Below, piece by piece: positions 19,328-27,875 of a stretch of 64,000 nt of DNA. A program made the position numbers and the translations under genes. Source of the DNA: Burkholderia savannae (GTDB taxonomy: Bacteria; Pseudomonadota; Gammaproteobacteria; Burkholderiales; Burkholderiaceae); the NCBI RefSeq assembly GCF_001524445.2, contig NZ_CP013417.1, positions 2,294,001-2,358,000 on the forward strand. The letters run 5' to 3'. Within the stretch, counting starts at the first letter, position 1. Each line of letters begins with the position of its first letter. The notes below the pieces were generated by a model. That model made no database searches. It worked only from the letters and a program-made list of their open reading frames with translations, and was not told where the DNA came from.

Positions 19328-22300
19328 CCTTCGGATCCTGTAAAAAAGGAGCAATAACCTGTCTCATTTGATTCTTACTGCCAGGCGTAGCGGAAAATAC
19401 ATCGACGTAGCTGTCCATAACGATGAGCGCATAGTAATCCGCCACAATATTGCCTTGCTGCTCCATGTTGAAATCGCTAAATACTTGGCCGGGTTCGATT
19501 TTGTATTCGTATGCCCCCTGTCCTCGAATCGTGACCGTTAGCGCATGCCAGCGCACCGCATATCCTCGCTGATGTTGCCAGACGTGCGTCATCTCGTGCA
19601 TGAACCAACCGAATTTGGAAGGCCCATCTTTCTTGGAGACTGAAAAATCTTCCTCGAAATCCTCCTCGAGGAAATACATGTTGTTGTTCGGCGTCACGGC
19701 CGTATGCTTGCTCTGCAAGTTGAACCAGAAATAGCTGCCCTTGTGCACGCGCACCGCGCTGTAATCGATGCTGTCCTGGAACACGGTTTTCGCCATCTCG
19801 ATCTCGCCCTCGGTCAGCGGCCGGCTCTCGCCCTTGACCGTGACCGATTTCTCCGAACTGCCCACCAGCATGTTGTTGGTCCCGATTCCCTTGATGTCGA
19901 CCTTCACCGACGGCGGCGGCACATCCGACGTTCTCCCGCAGCAGTCGACGACCTGCGTCGGCGTGAGCGTCGCCGACTGAATCGACGTCGGTCCGTCCGT
20001 CGACACGCGCTCGGTTCTCCCGTTGTCGTCAGTGACGCCCGACACGGTCGAGCCATCGGCGAGCTTCAGCTTGTACGCGACGTTGCCGAGCGGCTCGCCG
20101 TTTTCGTTGACGAAGCGAATCTGTTCGTCGAACAGCGCGAGCGGCGCGGGAATCGGCAGCGGCGGCAGCGACACGCTCTCCGACGCAGGCCCCGGAAACG
20201 GATGCGCGCCCGACTTCACGAGGAACTGCCCCGGCGTCTCGACCGTGATGTCGCCGCCCTTCAGCGTGATCCGGTTCGGCCCCTGCTGCAGCACGATCGC
20301 ATCCTTCGCGAGCACGTCGACGCGGTTGTCGGTCGATACGATGCGCACCGACTGGTCCGCGAGAATCTCCATCGTCGACGTGTGCGCCTCGACGCTCACC
20401 GGCCCGTCGCTCGCGATCGCCTTCAACCCGCCCGCGGCGCTGTAGAGGCTCACGGCATCGCCCGACGCGGCCGCGACCGTCGCGGCGGCCGCCACGTGCG
20501 CATCGCCCTGCGCGGTCAGATGCACGTGCTGCGCCGCATACGACGCCGCGCTGTGCGGCGTCGTCAGCACGATGTTCTCCGGCGACTCCATCAGCACCGC
20601 CGGCACGGCGAAGCGCTCGACCGGATCGCCGCCGTCGCGCTGCGAGCCGCTCGCCTTCGTCGCGCTCTGCCCGTTGACCGCGCCCGTGTACTTGCCGTCT
20701 TGCGCGGAATCGATCGCCTTCAGGAAATCCGCTTGCGCGGCATTGGCGGCCAATTCGCGCGCGTGCGCGGCGGCAGCGGTTTCGCTCATGCCCTGCGCGG
20801 TCTGCACCGCCTGCTTCAATTGCCCGACGCTTTGCGCGACGTCCATTTGCGTCGACGTAGCGAGCCGCCGCGCGGTGCTCGACACGAGCACGCCTTCGCC
20901 CGCGCGCACGACGCCCCACCCCTGCGTCGCGAGCTCGAACCCTTCGCCGCGATACGCGCCGCGCACCGAGCCCTGCTGCTCGATCAGATAGCCCTGCGCG
21001 AGGCGGCTGTTCGCGGTCGAGTTGCTCAGCTCGTGCCGCAGTTGCCCTGCGGCGTCGTCCATCACCCAGCGGCTGCCGGACTGGCCGTCGAGCGTCTGCG
21101 TCTGCAGGCCCGTGAGCGTGCCCGGATGATTCGCGTCGCTGCCTTCGCCCGCCGCGAACGGCGGCTGCACGCGTCCGCCGTAGACCTGCCCGAGCACGAC
21201 GGGCATGTCGATGTTGCCCGATTCGAAACCGATCACGACTTCCGCACCGACGCGCGGCGTGAACGCATGCCCGAAATTCGGCCCGGCCGATGATTCCGCG
21301 ACGCGCACGAGCACGCCCGACCGATGGTCGCCCGGCGCATGCCCCGCCGGGTTCGAGCGGCTCGCGGTGTCGGTCAGGCCGCCCGGCAGCGGCGCGGCGC
21401 CGCGCATCCACGGAAATTGCACGCGCACCTGATGATCGCGCGTGCTGCTGACGCGGCTGCCGGATTCGCCGACGACGATCGCCGTCTGCACGCCGTGCAC
21501 GGTCGGCCGTTCACGATATGGCGGCACGATCGCCGTGCCCTCCGGCACCGCGACGAAGCGGTTGCGGTACAGCCCCTTGTCGAGCTCGCCGCGCCCGAGC
21601 AGCGCGCCGATGTCTGCGCCGAGATTGTTGACCGCCTCGTGCTCGATCGACAGCGGCACGAACGTGATCGCCTTGCCCAGATAGCCGGTGAGCGTGTGGA
21701 CCTTGCCGATCTCGAGCGTGCGCGACGATCCCGCTCCGTAATGAATCAGCTTCGGCAGGCACAGCGCGTCGAGCCGCTGCTCGGCGAAGCGCTGCGCGTC
21801 GTCGATCGTCTCGAAGCGGCCGGCGCGCTGGCCGTCGTAGATTTCGCGCACGGGCAGCACCGGCGCCTTGTCATCGGGCTGCCGCTGCGCGTGCCCGGCG
21901 AGCGCGAGCAATTCGTCCGCCTTCCAGCTCGTCGCGACGACACGGTCCGGCACCATCTGATGGCGCTCGGAGAATTGCGTGATCACGCCGTCCGGATCGC
22001 CGACGTCCTGATGGCGGTACGCAATCGCGCTGCCGCGCGGGAACTCGGCGCGACGATCGAACACGACGACCGTGTGGTCGCCCGACGCGTCCTTGCCCGC
22101 GTCCTGCGCATGCTCGATCCGCAGCGACAGGCCCGCTTCGGCGAGCTGGCGCAGCACGAACGCGTCGTCGGTCTCGCGATACTGGCCGCGCAGGCTGAAC
22201 TTGCGCAGCGGCTCCTTCAGCTCGTAGCGCCGATGCGCTTCCGGATAGTCGCCGAACACACGCTCGCAGATGTCCTTCGTATCGACGTCGACGAAATACA

Positions 22301-22643
22301 GGCAATTGCGGCGCAGGCGCAGCAGCGCGAGCCACGACTCCATCGTGATGCGATAGCGCGTGATCTCGCCGTCGCTGTCCGCGTATGCCGCATGCGTGAC
22401 GTAACCGTTCCAGCTTCGCTCGCCCGCGCCCGTCGCAATCCGCAGCCGCGCCGCGTGGCCGATGAGCGGCGTCAGGTCGAGATACGGCTCGCTCGACAGC
22501 ACGTCGATCTCGAAGCGGAACGATTCGTCGACGCCCTCGCGCCCGTGGAAGCGTTCGACGACGAACGCGCCCGGCATCGCGGTATCGATCCGGATGTGGC
22601 GAGTCGTTTGCGAATAGCCCGTCAATGCTGCGACTAAATCCAT
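19305..22643 (-). CDS. vgrG: Evolved VgrG with C-terminal zinc metallopeptidase domain
   Basis: A 1112-residue VgrG. The N-terminal gp27-like part (MDLVAALTGYSQTTRHIRID, MESWLALLRLRRNCLYFVDV), OB fold (GPNFGHAFTPRVGAEVVIGF) and DUF2345-type needle run to about residue 800. A small beta domain follows (NENGEPLGNVAYKLKLADG, about 845-930, transthyretin-like). The last ~170 residues carry HEMTHVWQHQ, with zinc ligands His1016 and His1020 and catalytic Glu1017. EQQGNIVADYY supplies a likely third ligand, Glu1061. The spacing and motif match the P. aeruginosa VgrG2b peptidase that lyses cells from the periplasm. The spike is thus its own effector. The gene follows tle1 by 108 bp, and an exported putative immunity protein overlaps its 3' end. 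Confidence 0.93.
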   Translation of the reverse strand: MDLVAALTGYSQTTRHIRIDTAMPGAFVVERFHGREGVDESFRFEIDVLSSEPYLDLTPLIGHAARLRIATGAGERSWNGYVTHAAYADSDGEITRYRITMESWLALLRLRRNCLYFVDVDTKDICERVFGDYPEAHRRYELKEPLRKFSLRGQYRETDDAFVLRQLAEAGLSLRIEHAQDAGKDASGDHTVVVFDRRAEFPRGSAIAYRHQDVGDPDGVITQFSERHQMVPDRVVATSWKADELLALAGHAQRQPDDKAPVLPVREIYDGQRAGRFETIDDAQRFAEQRLDALCLPKLIHYGAGSSRTLEIGKVHTLTGYLGKAITFVPLSIEHEAVNNLGADIGALLGRGELDKGLYRNRFVAVPEGTAIVPPYRERPTVHGVQTAIVVGESGSRVSSTRDHQVRVQFPWMRGAAPLPGGLTDTASRSNPAGHAPGDHRSGVLVRVAESSAGPNFGHAFTPRVGAEVVIGFESGNIDMPVVLGQVYGGRVQPPFAAGEGSDANHPGTLTGLQTQTLDGQSGSRWVMDDAAGQLRHELSNSTANSRLAQGYLIEQQGSVRGAYRGEGFELATQGWGVVRAGEGVLVSSTARRLATSTQMDVAQSVGQLKQAVQTAQGMSETAAAAHARELAANAAQADFLKAIDSAQDGKYTGAVNGQSATKASGSQRDGGDPVERFAVPAVLMESPENIVLTTPHSAASYAAQHVHLTAQGDAHVAAAATVAAASGDAVSLYSAAGGLKAIASDGPVSVEAHTSTMEILADQSVRIVSTDNRVDVLAKDAIVLQQGPNRITLKGGDITVETPGQFLVKSGAHPFPGPASESVSLPPLPIPAPLALFDEQIRFVNENGEPLGNVAYKLKLADGSTVSGVTDDNGRTERVSTDGPTSIQSATLTPTQVVDCCGRTSDVPPPSVKVDIKGIGTNNMLVGSSEKSVTVKGESRPLTEGEIEMAKTVFQDSIDYSAVRVHKGSYFWFNLQSKHTAVTPNNNMYFLEEDFEEDFSVSKKDGPSKFGWFMHEMTHVWQHQRGYAVRWHALTVTIRGQGAYEYKIEPGQVFSDFNMEQQGNIVADYYALIVMDSYVDVFSATPGSKNQMRQVIAPFLQDPKDASNLPK

Positions 22644-22751
22644 GTCAGTTCCCGGTACTCGTGTGCGTTCGCGCTCGGCGATTGCGTTCGATGCGCGTCA
22701 TTGCGCTGGCTTCGCCCGGCGCGCGGTCGCCGACCATTCGCATGCGTTCGT

Positions 22752-25160
22752 TCATTGGAACAGCACGCCGATGCCCTTCATGTCGACCTGGCGTTGCATC
22801 TGCATCCGCATGCCCTCCATTTCCTCCTGCATCGTCGGCACGCGCGGCTGATCCCAGCGCACGCCGTTCACGAACACGGTCCGCCAGCGCAGGAAGCCCC
22901 ACAGGAAATAGAACTCGCGGCCGCTCGTTTGCAGCGCGAGGCCGCCCGTCACCTTCGGGTCGGTGAGCACGGCGCTGTCCGTCGGCGCGCTCGGGTCCTT
23001 CGCGGCGCGCGCCTGCTTGGCCGACTGCATCGCGGCGTCGTAGCGCTTCAGCAGGTCCGCTTGCGGCGCGGTGAGGGGGGAGCGGGGCTCGGGCTCGGGC
23101 GGAAGCCCACCGACGGGCCCCAATCCCGTGGAACCCACGCCCATCGCTTGCGTAATCTGCCACGGGCCGGGCATGCCCGTTTCTACACGTTTTTTCCAGG
23201 CAGCGTGCGCACGTTCGAAGTCGGCTTGCTTGGCCTTAATCTCCTGAATCTGCTTATGGTTCCACACGTCGTCGTCGTCGCCCAGCGGCTTGAACCAAGA
23301 GCGCGAATCGTGCATGTAGTTGTCGTACAGCACGCTGATCGGCGCTTCGGGAGGGTCCATGTTCCAGTCGCTGCGAACTTGTTGCCACTGCTCCCACTTC
23401 TCATTGAGTTGGGCTTGCACCAATTTGACCACTTTGTCGCCGAATAGCACGGTCGCAGGGGTGGCCCCCGGAATGAAAACTTCAGCAGCGGCCGCGGCCG
23501 GAAGTAGTGACGTGGAGACAACAGCGGCTGTTTTCGGATTCTCGCTGGCCCATTTCGTAACAAACTTCTTCACGTATCGGGTGACCGTCGGGCCGCCGGC
23601 TTTCTCGACCTCCAGCAGATCGTCCCATTCCTCCTTCAACTCCGCATTCGCGCTGTCCAAATCCGCTGCATCTTGCGGGTAGCTTGCCTGCGCAGCCTTG
23701 AAGCTCGGCTGCGCGCGCATGTCCTTGAGCCGCATCTTGCGCCAACGAAGATACAAGCCGTAATGGCAGCGCATCAGGCCAGGAGTGCCGTGGTCCTTCT
23801 CGTAGTAGTAGTTCTCGCTCGCTTTTACGTAGGCTTCGAAAGATTGTTTTAGTCCTGCTGAAATCTTGAATGAAGCGGTGACGTCCGCGCCGATACCTGG
23901 TCCCTGGATATCCAAAGGCACACCTGCCTTACGTGCTTCCCGGTACATATCAAGCAGCGGGACTTGCGAAAGTTTGTCGGCATCGTCCTGACCGCGCCCC
24001 TGTTCGCCTGGCCCATAGCCGCCGCCGACGTCCGAGTGAACGCCCGGGTAGACGATCTCCTCACGGCCGTCCATCGAACAATCGATAAGATCGAGTGGAA
24101 ATGATCCACGAGGTTCATGTGCGGCCACCATGTGCACACAACGGCGCACGTAGTAAGGCACGGCCATCAATTCCTTGCGCCCCCATCCCCCATGTCCGTC
24201 GAACAAGGTTGCAGCGGCGCTCTGAGCGATGCCAACCGATGCGACCGTATCAAAGATGCCGAGAAAATCGTATGAAACCGGCACCCCGCACAAACTGAAA
24301 TCGGGATCGAGTGCGTCAGCAAGCCAATTCGAAAAAGTGCGCGCCTCCGCTGCGCCGCGCGAAAATCCGAATACGTACAGCCGAATGCGTTGCAGCTTCG
24401 GCTTTCCTTTGACCAGCAGATCACCGATGCGCTCTTTTAACTGGGTACGACGATCCAGCAATACCTTGCGGCGCTTGCTGTCCCAATCTTGCACGGCTGC
24501 ATTCCACTTCGACGAATCCAACTCGTCCTTGAGCTGCGCCCAATTCGAATCCCAATCCCAAGTCAATTCGACGCCATTCTGCTCGGCAGCAATCAGCTTG
24601 AGCGCCCCCACACCAGAATTCGCGCGCAATTTGATGTCGCCTGCGCTTCCCGGTTTAGGTGGTGTGCCGCCAAGATCGATGCCCTTGAAATTCATGTCGA
24701 GGCTCATCGATTTTACGATTTCCTTATCCTTTTTTCCTAACGCCACGGTTAACGAGTTACCGTAAACGTAGGTATGTAATGCGTTGTGAATTTGCAAAAG
24801 TGCCCAATTGATACGCCCTTCCCCTGCCCATCCCGCTGCCGCACCTGCCGCCGCTTGCAATCCGACACCGTAATCGCCGATCTGGTCAGTAAAAGGAGTA
24901 CCGACTCCTGCAACGTAGATGCGATAGTGATATCTGTCGGCAGGAAAAGTATCACTCAGACGAGCCACATTGCTATGCTTTTGCCCGGTTCTGTCACGAT
25001 CCGCATTATTGCGTGTGCCATCAAAAAAAATCCCAACGTGCAGTGTCTTGCAGCAACTCATGCCATCGTCAGATTGGAGTCTGCGCAGAATCGCGTCCTG
25101 CTCTTCCTTCGTGACGACATTAGCATCAGGACGCTCGACAGAAGCGAAACGAATGCTCAT
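22752..25160 (-). CDS. tle1: Tle1-family T6SS phospholipase effector (DUF2235)
   Basis: An 802-residue lipase effector. The DUF2235 start motif HVGIFFDGTRNNADRD lies at residues 41-56. The nucleophile elbow is GFSRG, with Ser267. The acid is Asp304 in IFDTVASVG and the base His375 in GVHSDVGGGYGPG. This is the Tle1 catalytic set; Tle1 enzymes cleave phospholipids (PLA2 activity in the B. thailandensis member) in the target periplasm. The C-terminal ~300 residues are a helical, charged region ending FLWGFLRWR and RQVDMKGIGVLFQ. The start codon overlaps the stop of the last DUF3304 lipoprotein gene by ATGA, with AAAGGATC before it. Three candidate immunity genes precede it and an evolved VgrG follows. 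Confidence 0.95.
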   Translation of the reverse strand: MSIRFASVERPDANVVTKEEQDAILRRLQSDDGMSCCKTLHVGIFFDGTRNNADRDRTGQKHSNVARLSDTFPADRYHYRIYVAGVGTPFTDQIGDYGVGLQAAAGAAAGWAGEGRINWALLQIHNALHTYVYGNSLTVALGKKDKEIVKSMSLDMNFKGIDLGGTPPKPGSAGDIKLRANSGVGALKLIAAEQNGVELTWDWDSNWAQLKDELDSSKWNAAVQDWDSKRRKVLLDRRTQLKERIGDLLVKGKPKLQRIRLYVFGFSRGAAEARTFSNWLADALDPDFSLCGVPVSYDFLGIFDTVASVGIAQSAAATLFDGHGGWGRKELMAVPYYVRRCVHMVAAHEPRGSFPLDLIDCSMDGREEIVYPGVHSDVGGGYGPGEQGRGQDDADKLSQVPLLDMYREARKAGVPLDIQGPGIGADVTASFKISAGLKQSFEAYVKASENYYYEKDHGTPGLMRCHYGLYLRWRKMRLKDMRAQPSFKAAQASYPQDAADLDSANAELKEEWDDLLEVEKAGGPTVTRYVKKFVTKWASENPKTAAVVSTSLLPAAAAAEVFIPGATPATVLFGDKVVKLVQAQLNEKWEQWQQVRSDWNMDPPEAPISVLYDNYMHDSRSWFKPLGDDDDVWNHKQIQEIKAKQADFERAHAAWKKRVETGMPGPWQITQAMGVGSTGLGPVGGLPPEPEPRSPLTAPQADLLKRYDAAMQSAKQARAAKDPSAPTDSAVLTDPKVTGGLALQTSGREFYFLWGFLRWRTVFVNGVRWDQPRVPTMQEEMEGMRMQMQRQVDMKGIGVLFQ

Positions 25161-25756
25161 GGCTTGATCCTTTTATCGGGAATCGGACAACGTGGATCAC
25201 TGTTCAGTATCGTGAAATTTCCCGGGCAAGCCTCATTTGGCGCCTGTAACCCCTCCGGGAAACCAGAAAATCCAGGCATCCACTGTGATGCATATACTTT
25301 AATTCTATCGCCCGGAAAAAATAATACCCATAAAAATCCATCCGAAAAATACTCGTATTTTTCGACAGGTACAACACGACCTGCTATCGACTTAGGATCT
25401 TTTTTAAACATATCGTCATTGCGCCACTCGACTGTGACAGTCAGCCCAGGGCGCCATTTATTCGGCAAGGAAACGCAACAAAAAATTCTGCCACCACCAC
25501 TACCAATTCGAGATGGGACATTCCCTCCCCACGTCCCATCGACATAAAATCTGCCGATTGGAATCTCGGTATAGTTAAGCGCATTCAACTTCAAACTCAT
25601 CATGTCGTCTTCCGACTGAGTGACATCTTCACGTTCCGTAGCGAGGGGAACGGCTGCCCTGTCTGTTGCGCGCGAGCAACCCGCGCCGGCCAGAAACACA
25701 ATCAGGAATATGGTCAATCTGATAAAAGTCTTCATTGGGCCAAAGTGCAAATTCAT
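25157..25756 (-). CDS. DUF3304 lipoprotein, Tli1-like immunity protein (copy c)
   Basis: A 199-residue lipoprotein. The signal peptide is MKTFIRLTIFLIVFLAGAGC with the lipidated Cys. The mature domain has LKLNALNYTEIPIGRFYVDG, SGGGRIFCCVSLPNKWRPGL, VPVEKYEYFSDGFLWVLFFP and NEACPGNFTILNSDPRCP, the DUF3304 pattern. In Burkholderia, DUF3304 lipoproteins encoded beside tle1 protect against Tle1 phospholipase in the periplasm. The gene overlaps tle1 by ATGA downstream and copy b by ATGA upstream. I keep the ATG at 25756 because of that coupling, although the ATG at 25735 gives a more typical signal peptide. Its C-terminal third diverges from copies a and b, so it may be the cognate partner or guard against another variant. 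Confidence 0.88.
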   Translation of the reverse strand: MNLHFGPMKTFIRLTIFLIVFLAGAGCSRATDRAAVPLATEREDVTQSEDDMMSLKLNALNYTEIPIGRFYVDGTWGGNVPSRIGSGGGRIFCCVSLPNKWRPGLTVTVEWRNDDMFKKDPKSIAGRVVPVEKYEYFSDGFLWVLFFPGDRIKVYASQWMPGFSGFPEGLQAPNEACPGNFTILNSDPRCPIPDKRIKP

Positions 25757-26346
25757 GACTTAATTCTCTTATCCGGATGAGAGCAACGCGGGTCGTCGTT
25801 CCTCAGCGTGAAGTGGCCCGGACACGCCTCGTTCGGCGCTTGCAGCCCTTCCGGGAACCCCGGAAAGCCGGGCATCCATTGCGACGCATACACCTTGATC
25901 TTGTCGTTCGGAAAAAACAGCACCCACAGGAATCCGTCGGAGAAGTAATCGTATTTCTCAACCGGTATCACCCGGCTCGCCATCGCATTTGTGGCTTTTT
26001 TGTACAGATTGTCATCTTGCCATTGCACCGTTACCGTCAGCCCAGGACGCCATTTAGTTGGTAAAGATACACAGCATATAACTCGTCCCCCACCGCTCCC
26101 TATGCGCGATGCGACTGTGCTGCCCCACGTACCATCTACGTAAAACGTACCTATTGGGATATCGGTATAGTTAAGCGCATTCAATTTCAAACTCATCGCA
26201 TCGCCCCCTGACTGTGAGAGCGCCTCCTCCCCCTCGTCGACTGACGTTCGATCTGTCGCCCGCGAGCAACCCGCGCCGGCCAGAAACACAATCAGGAATA
26301 TGGTCAATCTAATAAAAACCTTCATCGGGCCAAAGTGCAAATTCAT
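25753..26346 (-). CDS. DUF3304 lipoprotein, Tli1-like immunity protein (copy b)
   Basis: A 197-residue paralogue. Its signal peptide and upstream DNA are nearly identical to copy c (AGAAACACAATCAGGAATAT is shared exactly at both positions), while the last ~60 codons are nearly identical to copy a. The gene is thus a mosaic. Mature hallmarks: LKLNALNYTDIPIGTFYVDG, GGGRVICCVSLPTKWRPGL, YDYFSDGFLWVLFFPNDKI and NEACPGHFTLRNDDPRC. ATGA overlaps join it to copies a and c. The start at 26346 is chosen for the coupling; 26325 is the alternative. Function as in copy c: outer-membrane-anchored periplasmic protection against Tle1, inferred from family and position. Confidence 0.88.
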   Translation of the reverse strand: MNLHFGPMKVFIRLTIFLIVFLAGAGCSRATDRTSVDEGEEALSQSGGDAMSLKLNALNYTDIPIGTFYVDGTWGSTVASRIGSGGGRVICCVSLPTKWRPGLTVTVQWQDDNLYKKATNAMASRVIPVEKYDYFSDGFLWVLFFPNDKIKVYASQWMPGFPGFPEGLQAPNEACPGHFTLRNDDPRCSHPDKRIKS

Positions 26347-26972
26347 GACTTGATTCTCTTATCCGGATGAGGGCAGCGCGGATCATCGTTCCTCAGCGTG
26401 AAGTGGCCCGGACACGCCTCGTTCGGCGCTTGCAGCCCTTCCGGGAACCCCGGAAAGCCGGGCATCCATTGCGACGCGTACACCTTGATCCGGTCCTCCG
26501 GTAAAAACAGCACCCACAAGAATCCGTCGGAAAAGTACTCGTACTTCTCGACCGGCACCACGCGACCCGCTATCGAATTCGGATCTTTCGCGAACATCTC
26601 GTCGTTGCGCCATTCGACAGTCACAGTCAGCCCGGGACGCCATTTGTTGGGCAACGATACGCAACAGATAATTCGCCTTCCACCGCTTCCAATACGCGAC
26701 CGAACATTACCTCCCCAGGTGCCATCGACATAAAACCGACCAATGGGGATTTCCGTGTAGTTCAACGCGTTCAGCTTCAGGCTCATCATGTCGTCATCCG
26801 CCTGCGACACGGCCTCGCCTTTCCCTCCCGCCTCCAGCGACGCATCGCTCCCCGCACGCGAGCAAGCCGCGACACTCCCCAACAGCGCCAGCAAGAGCAA
26901 CAACAGGGCAACCGCATCCATCGACCGACGCCCAAGCGCCACCGATGTCACACGTCGAATCCGGGCTCGCAT
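26343..26972 (-). CDS. DUF3304 lipoprotein, Tli1-like immunity protein (copy a)
   Basis: A 209-residue paralogue and first of the three. Its N-terminus differs from the others: a basic stretch (MRARIRRV) leads into a Leu-rich signal core and the lipobox SVAAC. The mature domain has the DUF3304 pattern (LKLNALNYTEIPIGRFYVDG, RRIICCVSLPNKWRPGL, YEYFSDGFLWVLFLPEDRI, NEACPGHFTLRNDDPRC). Starts are possible at 27020 (GTG), 26972 and 26921; I prefer 26972, which has AGGAG upstream and provides a basic n-region. It lies 65 bp after the DUF4123 gene and overlaps copy b by ATGA. Codon use is GC-rich in the signal region and AT-richer in the domain, hinting at separate origins. Confidence 0.85.
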   Translation of the reverse strand: MRARIRRVTSVALGRRSMDAVALLLLLLALLGSVAACSRAGSDASLEAGGKGEAVSQADDDMMSLKLNALNYTEIPIGRFYVDGTWGGNVRSRIGSGGRRIICCVSLPNKWRPGLTVTVEWRNDEMFAKDPNSIAGRVVPVEKYEYFSDGFLWVLFLPEDRIKVYASQWMPGFPGFPEGLQAPNEACPGHFTLRNDDPRCPHPDKRIKS

Positions 26973-27036
26973 GAACGACCGCACCGCTCCTCGCCCTCCC
27001 GACCTCTCGCTCCGCCTCACGATTCACCCACCCCGA

Positions 27037-27873
27037 CTACGCCGACGCTTCGACCGGCGGCACGAGCCATCCCGCCGCCTCGAGCGCATCGAGCGCCGCC
27101 CGCGCGCCGGCCGACGGCGGCACGCCTTCCTTCGCCCACGCTTCGCTCACGCACGCATGAGCCTGCGAAGGCGTCGCCGTGAGCCGCCCGAAGCTTTCCG
27201 GCCGCTGCCGCACGTGAAAAATCAGCGTGTCGATCTTCGACGCCTGCCTGAGCGCCGCGATCTGATCGGCGTCGAGGCGATACGGCTCGACGTCGCCGCC
27301 GTCGGACGCGATCTCGCCGCCAACCGGCGCGACATCGAGCTCGACGAGCGACGCCGCGCGATCGAACAGCCACCACGCATCGATGCCCGCAAAAAAGCGA
27401 TTGCGCTGCGCCTGCGTCAGCACGCCCGCCCACGCGGGCACGCAGCGCGTATCCGCGAGCCGCACGAGAAACGCTTCGTCGTCTTCGGCGCGCGCCTCCA
27501 TCTGCCCGCGCAAATGCGCGGCGAGCGCATCGACGCCGTGCGCGGCGCGCAGCAAGCTCAACATCGGCCGGCCGTCGGTCTCGCGCAGCAAGCCTGCGCA
27601 CACTTCTTCGCGCGGCTGCGCGTCGTCCGGCAGCGGCATCAGGCAAGGCGAGATTTCCACCAGACCTTCGCCGTCGTAGACGCCTTCGTAAAGCGCGACG
27701 ACCGTGCCGTTCGGATTCAGCGCCGCGAGCGCATCGCGCAGCGACGGCGAGAAACCCATGTCGACGAGCGCATACCAGCGCCCCTCGGCCGACGGCGCGT
27801 CGAGCACTTGCCGCAGGCGCGGCAACGCGCCCGCCGGGTACGGATCGATCCAGTCGAATATCTCGGCCGTCAT
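27037..27873 (-). CDS. DUF4123 T6SS effector adaptor (Tle1 module)
   Basis: A 278-residue protein starting MTAEIFDWIDPYPAGALPRL. The early part reads EGRWYALVDMGFSPSLRDAL, the usual first strand and helix of DUF4123, followed by VALYEGVYDGEGLVEISPCL and a Trp-containing core (RFFAGIDAWWLFDRA). DUF4123 chaperones connect one effector with its VgrG. This one sits 2 bp behind vgrG and ahead of the immunity genes and tle1, so Tle1 is its probable client. The C-terminal ~80 residues are helical. Start chosen at the ATG 2 bp after the vgrG stop; the frame is open further upstream but inside vgrG. Confidence 0.85.
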   Translation of the reverse strand: MTAEIFDWIDPYPAGALPRLRQVLDAPSAEGRWYALVDMGFSPSLRDALAALNPNGTVVALYEGVYDGEGLVEISPCLMPLPDDAQPREEVCAGLLRETDGRPMLSLLRAAHGVDALAAHLRGQMEARAEDDEAFLVRLADTRCVPAWAGVLTQAQRNRFFAGIDAWWLFDRAASLVELDVAPVGGEIASDGGDVEPYRLDADQIAALRQASKIDTLIFHVRQRPESFGRLTATPSQAHACVSEAWAKEGVPPSAGARAALDALEAAGWLVPPVEASA

Positions 27874-27875
27874 GC

